From NCBI GenBank assembly GCA_027018875.1, contig JALUYA010000009.1, positions 34,019 through 98,018 of the forward strand: DNA of 64,000 nucleotides, given 5' to 3'. The position numbers and the translations under genes are program-made. Below are positions 45,689 through 55,303 of this stretch, piece after piece (position 1 is the stretch's first letter; each line of letters opens with the position of its first letter). The notes beneath the pieces are model-generated. The model ran no database searches. It was not told the DNA's origin and was given only the letters and a program-made list of their open reading frames with translations. Source of the DNA: Gammaproteobacteria bacterium (GTDB taxonomy: Bacteria > Pseudomonadota > Gammaproteobacteria > JAKDMP01).

Positions 45689-47928
45689 TGTTCCCGGGTC
45701 AGGGCGGCGGGATCGGTGCCCTTGGGGATACGGGCGTTTTTCTTGCCATCGGTAATGTAGGGGCCATAGCGGCCGTTGAGTACCCGAATACCATCGAAGT
45801 CGTGGATAAGGCGTTTGGCATCGGCCTCTTTTTTCTCCCGGATCAGCTCCAGTGCCCGCGGCAGTTCGACGGTGTACGGGTCGTCTTCCTTGAGGGAAAC
45901 AAATTGGCTGCCGTAGCGCACATAGGGTCCGAAACGGCCGACGTTGGCCGATACCTTTTCACCCTCCGGAGTCTCCCCTAATTCGCGCGGCAGTTTGAAT
46001 AACTCAACCGCTTCTTCCAGAGTGATGGTTTCAAGCTTTTGCCCCGGACGCAAGCTGGCAAAACGGGGTTTTTCCTCCTCCTCGGCGGTACCGATTTGTA
46101 CGAACGGGCCATAGCGGCCGAGGCGTACGGATATTTCGCGCCCGCTCGCGGGGTCGATGCCAAGTTTCCGGGCCTTGAGGACATCGCGGCGACTAACATT
46201 TGTGTCGATTTCATGCACCCGGCGTTCAAAGGGGGTCCAGAATTTACCGAGAGCGCTTTTCCAGTCGCACTCGCCACGGGATATGGCATCGAGCGTATCC
46301 TCCAGGCGTGCGGTGAAGGCGTAATCCATATAGCGCTCAAAATGTTCGGTTAAGAAACGGTTAACCACCCGGCCCACATCGGTGGGCACAAAATGGCGGT
46401 TTTCAAGCAGAACATATTCCCGCGACAGCAAGGTCTGGATGATCGAGGCGTATGTAGAGGGACGCCCGATATCGTTTGCCTCCAGCGTCTTGACCAGGCT
46501 GGCTTCGGTATAGCGTGGCGGCGGTTCGGTAAAGTGCTGGCTCGTCTGCAGGGAATCAAGCCCGATTTTTTCTCCCTGTTCAAGTGCCGGCAGGCGACTT
46601 TCCTGCCGATCGTCACCGCCGGGTTCGTCACGACCCTCCAAATACACCTGCATGAAGCCGTGATGGCGGATGGTAGAGCCGGTGGCGCGAAAGATGGCAA
46701 CCTCTCCCGCCGCGAGATCGACGGCCACTTGATCGAGCGTTGCGTGGATCATCTGGCAGGCGACTGTTCGGTTCCAGATCAACTCATATAGGCGGGCCTG
46801 CTCGTGATTCAGCCGTTTGGCATTCGCGCGCGGCTCGCGTCGTACCGAGGTTGGGCGGATGGCCTCGTGCGCCTCCTGGGCGTTTTTGCTTCGCGTCTTG
46901 TAGTGCCGCGGCTTGGACGGCAGATTTTCCGGGCCGTAACGCTCGCCAATGTAGCTCCGAAGCTCGGTGATCGCCTCGGGAGCCAGGTGGGTGGAGTCGG
47001 TACGCATGTAGGTGATCAGCCCGACCGGCCCGTCGCCGAGATCGATGCCCTCGTAGAGTTGTTGCGCGATCTGCATGGTACGCCGAGCCGAAAAGCCGAG
47101 CTTGCGGGCGGCTTCCTGTTGCAGGGTCGATGTAATGAAGGGGGGGGCGGGATTGCGTTTGCGGGTCTTGCGCTCAATCGATTGAACACATAATTTTCCA
47201 CCTGCGGCCTGTTCAATTGCCGCGTGGGCTGCCCGGGTGCTGACGCCGTCTTCGAAACTGAATTGCTCGACTTTTTCCCCCTGGTAACGCGAAAGCCGGG
47301 CGCCGAAAGTCTGTCCTTCCTTAACCAGTATTGCCTCGATCCGCCAAAATTCCCGGGGCTCAAAGGCCTCTATTTCATCTTCTCTCTCCGCGATCATGCG
47401 CAATGCCGGGCTCTGAACCCGTCCAGCCGACAGACCGCGGCGGATCTTTTTCCATAGCAGCGGAGACAGATTGAACCCAACCAGGTAGTCGAGCGCACGC
47501 CGGGCCTGTTGCGCGTTAATCAGGTTATCTGCAAGCTCGCGTGGGTGCTCCATGGCTTCGTGGATCGCCCGTTCGGTCACCTCGTGGAAAACCACCCGCT
47601 CGACTTGCATGCCCTTTAGCTTGCCACGCTCCTTGAGCATTTCATACAGGTGCCAGGAAATCGCCTCCCCTTCACGATCCGGGTCGGTGGCGAGTACAAG
47701 CTTGTTCGCATGGGCAAGTGCCCGGGCGATCTCGCTAAGATGCCGGGCGTTTTTCTCGATGGGTTGGTAGTGCATCGAAAAGTTTGTGCTCGGATCGACG
47801 GCCCCCTCCTTGGGAATCAGATCCCGCACGTGGCCATAGGAGGCGAACACTTCGACATCTTTACCCAGAAATTTTTTCAGGGTACGAGCCTTGGCCGGAG
47901 ATTCGACCACAACTACGGATTGCGCCAT
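45628..47928 (-). CDS. topA: DNA topoisomerase I
   Basis: A 766-residue type IA enzyme that relaxes negative supercoils. The Toprim domain has VVVVESPAKARTLKKFLG, SYGHVRDLIP and ATDPDREGEAISWHL; the active-site tyrosine lies in GPVGLITYMRTDSTHL. The C-terminal tail (about residues 600-766) holds two GRFGPYV/GRYGPYI repeats, a third GRYGPFVQIG, and a Lys/Arg-rich end, with no four-cysteine zinc ribbons. It thus has the cysteine-free repeat type of tail and not the E. coli zinc type. Flanked by smg and tsaC in the usual gammaproteobacterial order. Confidence 0.97.
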   Translation of the reverse strand: MAQSVVVVESPAKARTLKKFLGKDVEVFASYGHVRDLIPKEGAVDPSTNFSMHYQPIEKNARHLSEIARALAHANKLVLATDPDREGEAISWHLYEMLKERGKLKGMQVERVVFHEVTERAIHEAMEHPRELADNLINAQQARRALDYLVGFNLSPLLWKKIRRGLSAGRVQSPALRMIAEREDEIEAFEPREFWRIEAILVKEGQTFGARLSRYQGEKVEQFSFEDGVSTRAAHAAIEQAAGGKLCVQSIERKTRKRNPAPPFITSTLQQEAARKLGFSARRTMQIAQQLYEGIDLGDGPVGLITYMRTDSTHLAPEAITELRSYIGERYGPENLPSKPRHYKTRSKNAQEAHEAIRPTSVRREPRANAKRLNHEQARLYELIWNRTVACQMIHATLDQVAVDLAAGEVAIFRATGSTIRHHGFMQVYLEGRDEPGGDDRQESRLPALEQGEKIGLDSLQTSQHFTEPPPRYTEASLVKTLEANDIGRPSTYASIIQTLLSREYVLLENRHFVPTDVGRVVNRFLTEHFERYMDYAFTARLEDTLDAISRGECDWKSALGKFWTPFERRVHEIDTNVSRRDVLKARKLGIDPASGREISVRLGRYGPFVQIGTAEEEEKPRFASLRPGQKLETITLEEAVELFKLPRELGETPEGEKVSANVGRFGPYVRYGSQFVSLKEDDPYTVELPRALELIREKKEADAKRLIHDFDGIRVLNGRYGPYITDGKKNARIPKGTDPAALTREQCQELLNQAPAKRPRRRKGK

Positions 47929-47961
47929 ACGGGAACTCGGTTTAAGTGTGAAGGGCTGAAA

Positions 47962-48432
47962 TCAATGAGCCGTTAGCTCAAGGTCGGCGTAAAGCATGTC
48001 TTCCATGCGGGCAAAGGCGGCCTCCTGGCCGGGTTGGCGAAACAGCGTCAACAGGACCACCCACTTGACCTCCTCGATGCCGCTGCCTTCATCGAGTGCC
48101 ATGAGGCGCTCGATTACCACCTCACGCTGCGCCGGATCGAGAACACCGATCTGCTCCAGATGCAGCAGGAAACCACGGGCCTCGGCATTCAGTCGGGCGA
48201 GTTCGAACTCGGCGAAAACGCGGTGACTCGACCCGGTTATGGCCAGAGGCGACGACCGTTGCTGTTCGTGGGCCAACGCTTCCAGCCAATCGAGCGCCTG
48301 GGTAATGATTAGCGGAGGAAAGCCGGAATCGCGTAGCAGTTCCTCCAGGATGGGGCGCGGTGGGGATTCCTCCGCATCTTCCAGGTGTTGTTCAAATAGG
48401 TAAAGCAAAACATCTAGCACAGTCGGGTTCAT
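47962..48432 (-). CDS. smg: Smg protein (DUF494)
   Basis: 156 residues. VLDVLLYLFEQHLEDAEESPPRPILEELLRDSGFPPLIITQALDWLEAL and the later FAEFELARLNAEARGFLLHLEQIGVLDPAQREVVIERLMALD, IEEVKWVVLLTLFRQPGQEAAFARMEDMLY match the DUF494 family, always found beside dprA. The function is unknown; the acidic, helical protein has no catalytic motif. Its ATG overlaps the dprA stop by four bases. Confidence 0.93.
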   Translation of the reverse strand: MNPTVLDVLLYLFEQHLEDAEESPPRPILEELLRDSGFPPLIITQALDWLEALAHEQQRSSPLAITGSSHRVFAEFELARLNAEARGFLLHLEQIGVLDPAQREVVIERLMALDEGSGIEEVKWVVLLTLFRQPGQEAAFARMEDMLYADLELTAH

Positions 48433-49544
48433 CGGGTTCCTTCATTGCGTCGAATTCTGGCATAACGGGCTCCGGGAAGCGCCTCGACCTCGCCCTGGAG
48501 TTCGAGGAGCAAAAGCATGGACGAAATCGCCTGGGACGTCAAGCCGCATCGCTCGCTCAGAGCGTCGATGCCGACCGGGTTGAATCCAAGTGCATCGAGC
48601 AGCAAGCGGTATTCCGGATCGCATTCATTTGTCTGTTCCACCTCGGTTGAGGTCACGCTGGATGGGGGCATTATTGTACCCAAGCTTTCCAGGATGTCGG
48701 CGCCGCGCTCGATCAAGGTGGCTCCCTCGCGAATCAGGGCATGGCAACCGCGCGAGAGGGGAGACAGGACCGAGCCAGGTACCGCGAACACTTCTCGGCC
48801 CTGTTCCAGGGCATATCGAGCGGTGATCAGGGAGCCGCTTCCGAGGGTGGCTTCGACCACCAGCGTGGCGAGGGAAAGCCCGCTGATAATACGATTGCGG
48901 CGCGGAAAATGTTCGGGTAGAGGGGGAGTTCCTGGAGGAAATTCACTGATCAGTGCGCCCGTGGCGACAATTTTTTCGGCGAGTTTAACGTGACGTCGAG
49001 GATAGACTCGGTCCGGTCCGGTACCCATGACGGCCAGGGTTCGGCCGGATACCTCAAGAGCACCGGAATGAGCTGCGGAATCGATCCCCAAAGCAAGTCC
49101 GCTGGTAATGACGAACCCTGCACCGACAAGAAAGCCGGCGAATTCCGCAGCGATTTCCCGCCCGCTCATGGTCGGATTACGCGCACCGACTATGGCGATT
49201 TGGGGGCGGGAAAGCAGGTCAGGATCGCCGCTGACGAACAAGGCCGGGGGCGGATCGGGGATTTCACCGAGCAGCGCAGGGTAACCGGCCTCGCCCCAAA
49301 GGAGCAGATGGTGATTTGCGGTGTTGGCCCAGGCGAGGTCACGCTTTTCAGGGCGGGCCTCCAACACGGTCCGCAGCGCCGTTTCCGGTAATCCTGCGAG
49401 CTGGAACTCCCGGCGGGAGGCCCCGGACCATTGCTCCGGGGGGCCACAGCGTTCCAGTGCCCGCCGGGCCTTCCGGGCACCGATGCCCGGAATTCGTAGT
49501 AGCGCGCATACCGCGGCCACCCGTTCGATAGCTGGTGCCGGCAC
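48429..49544 (-). CDS. dprA: DNA processing protein DprA/Smf
   Basis: 371 residues. The Rossmann core has AIVGARNPTMSGREIAAEFAGFLVGAGFVITSGLALGIDSAAHSGAL, TLAVMGTGPDRVYPRRHVKLAEKI, SEFPPGTPPLPEHFPRRNRIISGLSLATLVVEA and PGSVLSPLSRGCHALIREGATLIE. An N-terminal helix-hairpin-helix (IPGIGARKARRALERCG) and a C-terminal winged helix (IDALSERCGLTSQAISSMLLLLELQGEVEALPGARYAR) flank it. In competent cells DprA loads RecA on incoming single strands. It lies between the LysM gene and smg. Confidence 0.96.
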   Translation of the reverse strand: MPAPAIERVAAVCALLRIPGIGARKARRALERCGPPEQWSGASRREFQLAGLPETALRTVLEARPEKRDLAWANTANHHLLLWGEAGYPALLGEIPDPPPALFVSGDPDLLSRPQIAIVGARNPTMSGREIAAEFAGFLVGAGFVITSGLALGIDSAAHSGALEVSGRTLAVMGTGPDRVYPRRHVKLAEKIVATGALISEFPPGTPPLPEHFPRRNRIISGLSLATLVVEATLGSGSLITARYALEQGREVFAVPGSVLSPLSRGCHALIREGATLIERGADILESLGTIMPPSSVTSTEVEQTNECDPEYRLLLDALGFNPVGIDALSERCGLTSQAISSMLLLLELQGEVEALPGARYARIRRNEGTR

Positions 49545-49564
49545 GCTACCGCCGTGGCTCCGGT

Positions 49565-50725
49565 TCAGGGATTGCGGATCGGGTCGTTCACCCGGATCGG
49601 CTGCGTTGCCCGCATGACCAGGGCGAAGGATACCTGCGGGTAGGCGCGAAAGACCACCAGATCGCCAATGCGCCGCTCGGGCAGTTTGACCTCGTGCGTC
49701 AGGTTGCCGTGAGCATAGGGATCGAAGACGTGTTTGGCCTTGGTGTAAACGGCCAGCATGGTGCCGGGTTTAAGGCCGTTTCGGGTTCCCCGATCCAGTA
49801 CCACAGCCTGGTATTGCCCCACCTCATTCATGCCTCCGATCACGCTGATGATTTCGCCGGCGACCGGAACCGTGGGCGCCAACAGCGGAAACCGGGAGGG
49901 GATGGTTCCTGCTTCAATCGGTACCAGCCGATTGCCGGGGACCACTTCCTGGATTGAACTGTCGAGTTGGAGCGTACTGGGGTCGCCACCGGCGGTGACC
50001 GTGGCGCGAGCAAGGTAGATGACTTCATAGCCCAGCAGTTCGTGGGTCTTCGGATCATACAAGGGATGGCTTTTTTTCACGACGGCAAAGCGGGTGCCAG
50101 GCCGATTTTCGGCGGCGGGGATACCGCGGGCATAGATACCGCCCGGGGCTGCAGCGAGCAGCCGCTCGGTCGCGCGCAATACATACGGGGCGGCCTGGTA
50201 TTGCTTGGCGGTCATGACCCGGGGCTTGGACAACAGCGCGGCAATGTCGTCATAGGGAAGGGTCGAAATGGCTTTTCCGAGGGGAATGCGTTCAATCCTG
50301 GGCCGAAGCATGCGGGGCCTCAGGAGCGGCGATGTGGTGGCGATCAGGGTGCCGGCGCGATGGATAGAAAGAACCGGGTGATTTCCCAAACGCGAAAGGG
50401 TGATGACATCACCCGGGTAGATCAGGTGCGGATTCTTGATATAGGGATTTTCGTACCAGATGGTTGGCCAGTACCAGGGATCGCGAAGAAATCGGGATGA
50501 AATTCCCCACAAGGTATCGCCTTTCTTGACGATATAGCGCAGGGGCGCGGTCTTTTTCACCGGTATCGGATGAGGTTTGATGCCGGCTGGGGCGGGCGGA
50601 GCAATGCTCTGCGGCACCGGTGCCGGTTTGGATGACGGCGGTTTAGGGCTGGCGCAACCGGCCAGTGTCCCAATACCCACCGCTACTGCGATCAATCCCA
50701 ACTTGCGCAATCCGACCCCCTGCAT
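49565..50725 (-). CDS. LysM-domain lipoprotein
   Basis: 386 residues. The N-terminus has a signal peptide with lipobox GTLAGC, then a proline-rich linker and one LysM domain, LRYIVKKGDTLWGISSRFLRDPWYWPTIWYENPYIKNPHLIYPGDVITL, that should bind peptidoglycan. The long C-terminal part (about 115-386) has no enzyme motif, but contains SVIGGMNEVGQYQAVVLDRGTRNGLKPGTMLAVY, a fold seen in this family beside dprA. The divergent neighbour is def. Probably an envelope structural factor. Confidence 0.9.
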   Translation of the reverse strand: MQGVGLRKLGLIAVAVGIGTLAGCASPKPPSSKPAPVPQSIAPPAPAGIKPHPIPVKKTAPLRYIVKKGDTLWGISSRFLRDPWYWPTIWYENPYIKNPHLIYPGDVITLSRLGNHPVLSIHRAGTLIATTSPLLRPRMLRPRIERIPLGKAISTLPYDDIAALLSKPRVMTAKQYQAAPYVLRATERLLAAAPGGIYARGIPAAENRPGTRFAVVKKSHPLYDPKTHELLGYEVIYLARATVTAGGDPSTLQLDSSIQEVVPGNRLVPIEAGTIPSRFPLLAPTVPVAGEIISVIGGMNEVGQYQAVVLDRGTRNGLKPGTMLAVYTKAKHVFDPYAHGNLTHEVKLPERRIGDLVVFRAYPQVSFALVMRATQPIRVNDPIRNP

Positions 50726-50825
50726 GCCGTTTCTCCCGAATTTGTGTTGCCGCGTCCGGATGATGCCGGACGGATACTCCGCTATACTTTGATAACTTTA
50801 GCAGCAAATTGTTGAATTCGGCTAC

Positions 50826-51350
50826 ATGTCTCTTTTAACCATACTGCATTACCCCGATCCCCGCCTACACCAACGGGCCAGGCCGGTCGAGCACATCGAC
50901 CCTGAACTTCAGCGCACCTTTGACGATATGCTTGAGACCATGTATGCCGCACCGGGCATTGGCCTGGCGGCGACGCAGGTCGGCATCGGCTTGCGTTTTA
51001 CGGTGGTGGATGTGTCCGAGGCGAAGGATGAGCCTCAAGTGTTCATTAATCCTGAAATTATCACCCGGGCGGGAAAATGCAAGAGTGAGGAGGGCTGTCT
51101 TTCGGTTCCCGGATACTCCGATACCGTGATACGTTCACAACAGGTGCACGTCCGGGCACTGAATCGAGCGGGAGAGCCTTTTGAGGTGGAAGCCGAGGAA
51201 TTGCTTGCAATTTGCCTCCAGCATGAGATCGATCATCTCGACGGCCGGCTTTTTATCGACCGCCTCTCCGATCTCAAGCGCCGCCGCGCCCGGCGCCAGA
51301 TCAGACGGGCGTTACGCGAAGCACAGCAGGATAAAACCGGCGCAGGTTAG
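50826..51350 (+). CDS. def: Peptide deformylase
   Basis: 174 residues. All three motifs are present: GIGLAATQVGIGLR (motif 1), EEGCLSVPG (motif 2, metal Cys) and LQHEIDHLDGRLF (motif 3, HExxH). It removes the formyl group from new proteins. Upstream TATACT (50783-50788) may be its -10. The C-terminus is basic. It is followed by fmt, whose product adds the formyl group. Confidence 0.98.
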   Translation: MSLLTILHYPDPRLHQRARPVEHIDPELQRTFDDMLETMYAAPGIGLAATQVGIGLRFTVVDVSEAKDEPQVFINPEIITRAGKCKSEEGCLSVPGYSDTVIRSQQVHVRALNRAGEPFEVEAEELLAICLQHEIDHLDGRLFIDRLSDLKRRRARRQIRRALREAQQDKTGAG

Positions 51351-51501
51351 CCGTTTTGGGGGGTGAGGTGAATACGCAGTGGTTTGCGGCCGTTAGGAAC
51401 GGGCCATTGGGCCGGTTAAGTGCCCGGACCCGGGAAGGGGGCGCTTGCCCCGGAGCCTTGGCCGAATGGTTTCCCGGTCATTGGGCTTGTGCTCCGGCAT
51501 C

Positions 51502-52419
51502 ATGCGACTGATATTTGCCGGCAGCGGTTCTTTTGCGGTACCGGTGCTTAATCGGCTCATGGCTTCAGGCCATGAACTGGCGTTGGTACTGACGCAACCC
51601 GAACGCCCCGGGGGACGCGGGCGGCGGTTGCGGCCCACGCCGGTCGGTGTTGTAGCCGCGGCGGCGGGGTTGCCCTTGATGGCGACTTCCGATCTCGCCA
51701 TACCCGGGATATTGGCCGCACTCCGGTCCGCATCTGCCCTGGTGGTCGCCGACTATGGTTGCATTCTTCCCGCAAGCCTACTCGATCTGCCATGTCATGG
51801 AGGAATCAATGTGCATCCGTCGCTGCTTCCCCGGTGGCGCGGAGCGGCTCCCGTGGAACGGGCCATTCTCGCCGGCGATTTGGAGACCGGCGTGGCCATC
51901 ATGCGGATGGAAGCCGGGCTCGACACCGGGCCGGTTTATACCTTGGAAAGAACCCGGATCGATCCCGATGAGACCGCTGCTGCGCTCGCCGCACGACTTG
52001 CCGAGCGGGGCGCGGCGTTGTTATGCAAGGTGTTGGATGCCCTGGAGCGGGGCACGGCGCAAGCTGTGGATCAGCAAGGCGAAGTGACCTATGCCTCACG
52101 ACTTGAGAAAAGCGAGGCCCGGCTCAATTTCAGCCTCGATGCCGCTGGTCTGGCTCGCAGGATTCGCGCGTTCAACCCGCGTCCGCTGGCCTGGTGTGAA
52201 GCCGGGGGCGAACGTTTGCGTTTGCTTAAGGCACGTGCCGTCGACGCGCCGGTTCACGATCCGGTGGGAACGATTGTTGCCGTGGGTGCCGCGGGCCTGG
52301 ATATTGCCACGGGTAAGGGCTTGCTCCGGGTGAGCCAGATGCAGCGTGCCGGGCGGCGGCCCCAGCCCGCAATCCAGGTGGCGCGGGGATGGAAATGGCA
52401 GGGCCTGCGCCTCACCTGA
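51502..52419 (+). CDS. fmt: Methionyl-tRNA formyltransferase
   Basis: Start set at the ATG at 51502 (MRLIFAGSGSFAVPVLNRL), giving 305 residues; the 19 residues before it in the ORF track are not family-like. It formylates initiator Met-tRNA with 10-formyl-THF. INVHPSLLPRWRGAAPVERAILAGDLETGVAIMRMEAGLDTGPVY has the catalytic Asn, His and Asp. The usual TPxFA loop reads SGSFA here. The C-terminal OB domain begins about residue 205. rsmB, which usually follows in this group, is missing. Confidence 0.96.
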   Translation: MRLIFAGSGSFAVPVLNRLMASGHELALVLTQPERPGGRGRRLRPTPVGVVAAAAGLPLMATSDLAIPGILAALRSASALVVADYGCILPASLLDLPCHGGINVHPSLLPRWRGAAPVERAILAGDLETGVAIMRMEAGLDTGPVYTLERTRIDPDETAAALAARLAERGAALLCKVLDALERGTAQAVDQQGEVTYASRLEKSEARLNFSLDAAGLARRIRAFNPRPLAWCEAGGERLRLLKARAVDAPVHDPVGTIVAVGAAGLDIATGKGLLRVSQMQRAGRRPQPAIQVARGWKWQGLRLT

Positions 52420-52574
52420 CTTCGTTTCGGTGCGTGTCACCTCGCGCGCTTGCGCCGGCACTGTCGGGTCGATGGGAATGAATCGTGAACCCGAGGTATC
52501 GGTTCTGCCGGGCGAAACCGCCCGGGATGGAGCCACCCCATTATGATCAAGTACAAACCCAAGGGGATCAAGGC

Positions 52575-53174
52575 GTGAAGCGGTTACGCGGAAAAGTCCT
52601 GGGCCGGCTCGGTGTGCGCGGCGCTTTCGCTGCGGTCATCCTGGGTACCGGACTATTCTACGTCCCGCATGCGCTTGCGCGCCGCCCTGCTTTCGCGGTG
52701 ATGCGTGTCCATAGTTACCTGCGTCGCGGTGTGTATTATCTGGATGCAGATTTGAGTTTGCGGCTCAACCCGCGGGCGCACCGGGCGTTGGTTCATGGTG
52801 TGGCACTGACTTTTATAGTAGAAATACACATTATTCGCTACCGACGCTTTCTATGGAATGAAATTATTGGACGTCTCCGCGAACGCTATCGGCTAAGCTA
52901 TCGACCGCTGACTCGAACCTACCGGGTAGAGAACCTCAACATTGGGTCATCGAATGCCTATGACAGCCTCGCCGGGGCACTGGATTCGCTCAATCATATT
53001 CGGCGCTTGCCGCTGATCGATGCAAGCCTACTGGCTCGTCATACCCGCTACTTGGCCCGTATTCGGGTAGGGTTGGATGATCAAGCCCTGCCCGGACCGC
53101 TGAAACTGGTGTCGCTGCTTCTGCCGGGGTGGCAACTGGAGAGCACCTGGAACCAATGGGTATTAGTGCAATGA
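52575..53174 (+). CDS. DUF4390 protein, exported
   Basis: I choose the GTG at 52575, with AAGGGGATC nine bases before, which leaves a signal-peptide-like N-terminus (MKRLRGKVLGRLGVRGAFAAVILGTGLFYVPHALARRP) and 199 residues. The body matches DUF4390: YYLDADLSLRLNPRAHRALVHGVALTFIVEIHIIRYRRFLWNEII, RTYRVENLNIGSSNAYDSLAGALDSLN and PLKLVSLLLPGWQLESTWNQW. This unknown family habitually precedes ntrY-ntrX; the function is unknown. Its TGA overlaps the next ATG. Confidence 0.88.
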   Translation: MKRLRGKVLGRLGVRGAFAAVILGTGLFYVPHALARRPAFAVMRVHSYLRRGVYYLDADLSLRLNPRAHRALVHGVALTFIVEIHIIRYRRFLWNEIIGRLRERYRLSYRPLTRTYRVENLNIGSSNAYDSLAGALDSLNHIRRLPLIDASLLARHTRYLARIRVGLDDQALPGPLKLVSLLLPGWQLESTWNQWVLVQ

Positions 53175-55303
53175 GACAGTTGCGGCCTTGGGGCCTGTTG
53201 GTCGTCTTGATCGTAGTCGGCGTGGCCTTGTATCTGCTCAGCCTGAGTACCACCCGCTCGGTGGTTTTCGGCCGCTGGCAACTGTGGCTGATCGGCGCCA
53301 ATATCCTCGTGGGACTACTGCTTATCGTGTTGATTGCGGTCAACCTTTATCGGCTGTACCGGGCCTTGCGGCAAGATACGCCCGGGGCCCGGCTAACCCG
53401 CCGCTTGGTGGTGCTGTTTGGTGTTCTCGCGGTACTACCGGTCGGTGCGGTGTTCTATTTTTCGCTGCAATTCATCGATCATGGCATCGATAGCTGGTTC
53501 AACCTGAATCTGGATCGAACCTTGGGCGATGCGTTGACGTTATCACGCCGGGCGCTGACGAGCCAGACCGGACTTTATGCCGGGGCGAGTGCCCAGGCCG
53601 CACGTATGCTGGCCGATCGTGGCCCCGAGCCGATCGGCCCAGCGCTCGATCGCTTACGCAAGGAACTGGGTGCCGTGCGGGTTGGTATCTTCAATACCGC
53701 GAACGGACGGCAAGCCCTGAGCCGCAATGAACCTCGAGTGCCGGCTTTCCCACCATTCCCGGAGGGTAAATCCACTTATCCGGTGACCCCCTCGGCGCGG
53801 CTCTACGTGCCCAGCGACGGTAATTTATATGTTCTGGCCCGGGCTCCGATTCCGGGTAAGGCAGGGCACCGGCGGTGGCTCGAGGCCCTGTACCCCGTCA
53901 AGGGCCGGGCCAGTAAGCTCGCCCGGCGGGTTGAAGCCGGCTATAGTCGCTACCACGAACTTAGTTATCTACGCCGACCGCTGAAATTAAGTTTTGCTCT
54001 CACGCTGACCCTGGTGCTACTGCTTTCCCTGTTGGCGGCAATGTGGGCAGCCTTTTTTGCCGCGCGACGAGTGGTTGAACCGATTCAAGATTTGGCATAC
54101 GCTACCAGGGCGGTTGCCGCGGGCGATTTTGCGGTCAAGGTTCCGGAACACAGCCAGGATGAAATCGGCTTTTTGGCGCGGGCATTTAACCGCATGACCG
54201 ATCGGTTGGCACTGGCTCGCGCCGAGGCCCGGCAGGGCGAAATTACTCTTGAACGCGAACGAACCTGGCTTGCAACCGTATTCGGTGCCTTGCCGACGGG
54301 CGTAATCACGTTGGATGCCGCCGACAACCTGCGCAGCATCAATGCCGCCGCGGCCGCCATGCTCGAGCTGGACCCCAAGTGTTGGCAGGGGGTAGCACTG
54401 GAGAATTTGCTGGACCAACGTACCGAGTTGAAACCGTTGTTCGAACGGGGGCATCGCAATGGGAGACGCGACCTTGAGGTTCGTCTTTCCCGGGGGATGT
54501 GTACCTTGCGGGTGGGCTCAACCAAAATCGCGGGGGCTCAGACGCAGATCTCCGGCGGGTGGGTTCTGGTGGTGGAGGATGTAAGTGAATTTCTACACGC
54601 CCAGCGCAATGCGGCCTGGGGAGAGGTTGCCCGTCGCCTGGCGCATGAAATCAAGAATCCACTGACCCCGATCCAGTTGGCCACCGAGCGCTTGCGGCGA
54701 AAATGCCTGCCGAGCATGACGGGTGTAGAGGGGGAAGTTCTCGAGCGCGCCACCGCAACCATCATCAATCAGGTCAAGTCTATGCAGGGGATGGTCGATT
54801 CCTTTTCCGAATATGCCAGGAGCCCGATGCTGCAACTGAGCCTGGTCGATGGGGTAAGCCTAGTGCGCGAGGTGGCCGAACTCTACCGGGGACGCACCGA
54901 TGTAACGATAAAACTCCGAATTGCTTCACAGCGAGTTCACGTTCGAGCCGATGCGGCCCGGTTACGCCAGATTTTGCACAACCTGATCAAGAATTCGATA
55001 GAAGCCCAGGAGGGAACCGCGCGCCCGGCGTGGATCGAAATTGCGATTATGGCCTTGCCGAAGGGGGGCATGGAACTGCGAGTCGGTGACCGGGGGCCGG
55101 GATTCAGTCCCGGGTTACTGACCCGGGCATTCGAACCGTATGTAACCACCAAACAGGGAGGAACCGGGTTAGGCCTGGCCCTGGTGCACAAGCTGGTCGA
55201 GGAGCAAGGCGGACGGGTATGGCTCGGCAACCGCCCGAGCGGCGGTGCGCAGGTGGTTGTGCGCCTGGCGCAAGCCCGGAGTGAGCCGGAGCAGCAGGCA
55301 TGA
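53171..55303 (+). CDS. NtrY-type sensor histidine kinase
   Basis: Start at the ATG at 53171, overlapping the DUF4390 stop (ATGA); 710 residues. Four hydrophobic segments lie in the first 310 residues with an extracytoplasmic loop between the last two, followed by a HAMP domain (RRVVEPIQDLAYATRAVAAGDFAVKV), a PAS domain from about 370 (TVFGALPTGVITLDAADNLRSIN), the phospho-acceptor AHEIKNPLTPIQLATERL, and the ATPase with LRQILHNLIKNSIEAQ, VGDRGPGFSPG and GGTGLGLALVHKLVEEQGG. It phosphorylates the NtrX-like partner. The signal is not readable; homologues respond to nitrogen, redox or envelope state. Confidence 0.93.
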   Translation: MRQLRPWGLLVVLIVVGVALYLLSLSTTRSVVFGRWQLWLIGANILVGLLLIVLIAVNLYRLYRALRQDTPGARLTRRLVVLFGVLAVLPVGAVFYFSLQFIDHGIDSWFNLNLDRTLGDALTLSRRALTSQTGLYAGASAQAARMLADRGPEPIGPALDRLRKELGAVRVGIFNTANGRQALSRNEPRVPAFPPFPEGKSTYPVTPSARLYVPSDGNLYVLARAPIPGKAGHRRWLEALYPVKGRASKLARRVEAGYSRYHELSYLRRPLKLSFALTLTLVLLLSLLAAMWAAFFAARRVVEPIQDLAYATRAVAAGDFAVKVPEHSQDEIGFLARAFNRMTDRLALARAEARQGEITLERERTWLATVFGALPTGVITLDAADNLRSINAAAAAMLELDPKCWQGVALENLLDQRTELKPLFERGHRNGRRDLEVRLSRGMCTLRVGSTKIAGAQTQISGGWVLVVEDVSEFLHAQRNAAWGEVARRLAHEIKNPLTPIQLATERLRRKCLPSMTGVEGEVLERATATIINQVKSMQGMVDSFSEYARSPMLQLSLVDGVSLVREVAELYRGRTDVTIKLRIASQRVHVRADAARLRQILHNLIKNSIEAQEGTARPAWIEIAIMALPKGGMELRVGDRGPGFSPGLLTRAFEPYVTTKQGGTGLGLALVHKLVEEQGGRVWLGNRPSGGAQVVVRLAQARSEPEQQA

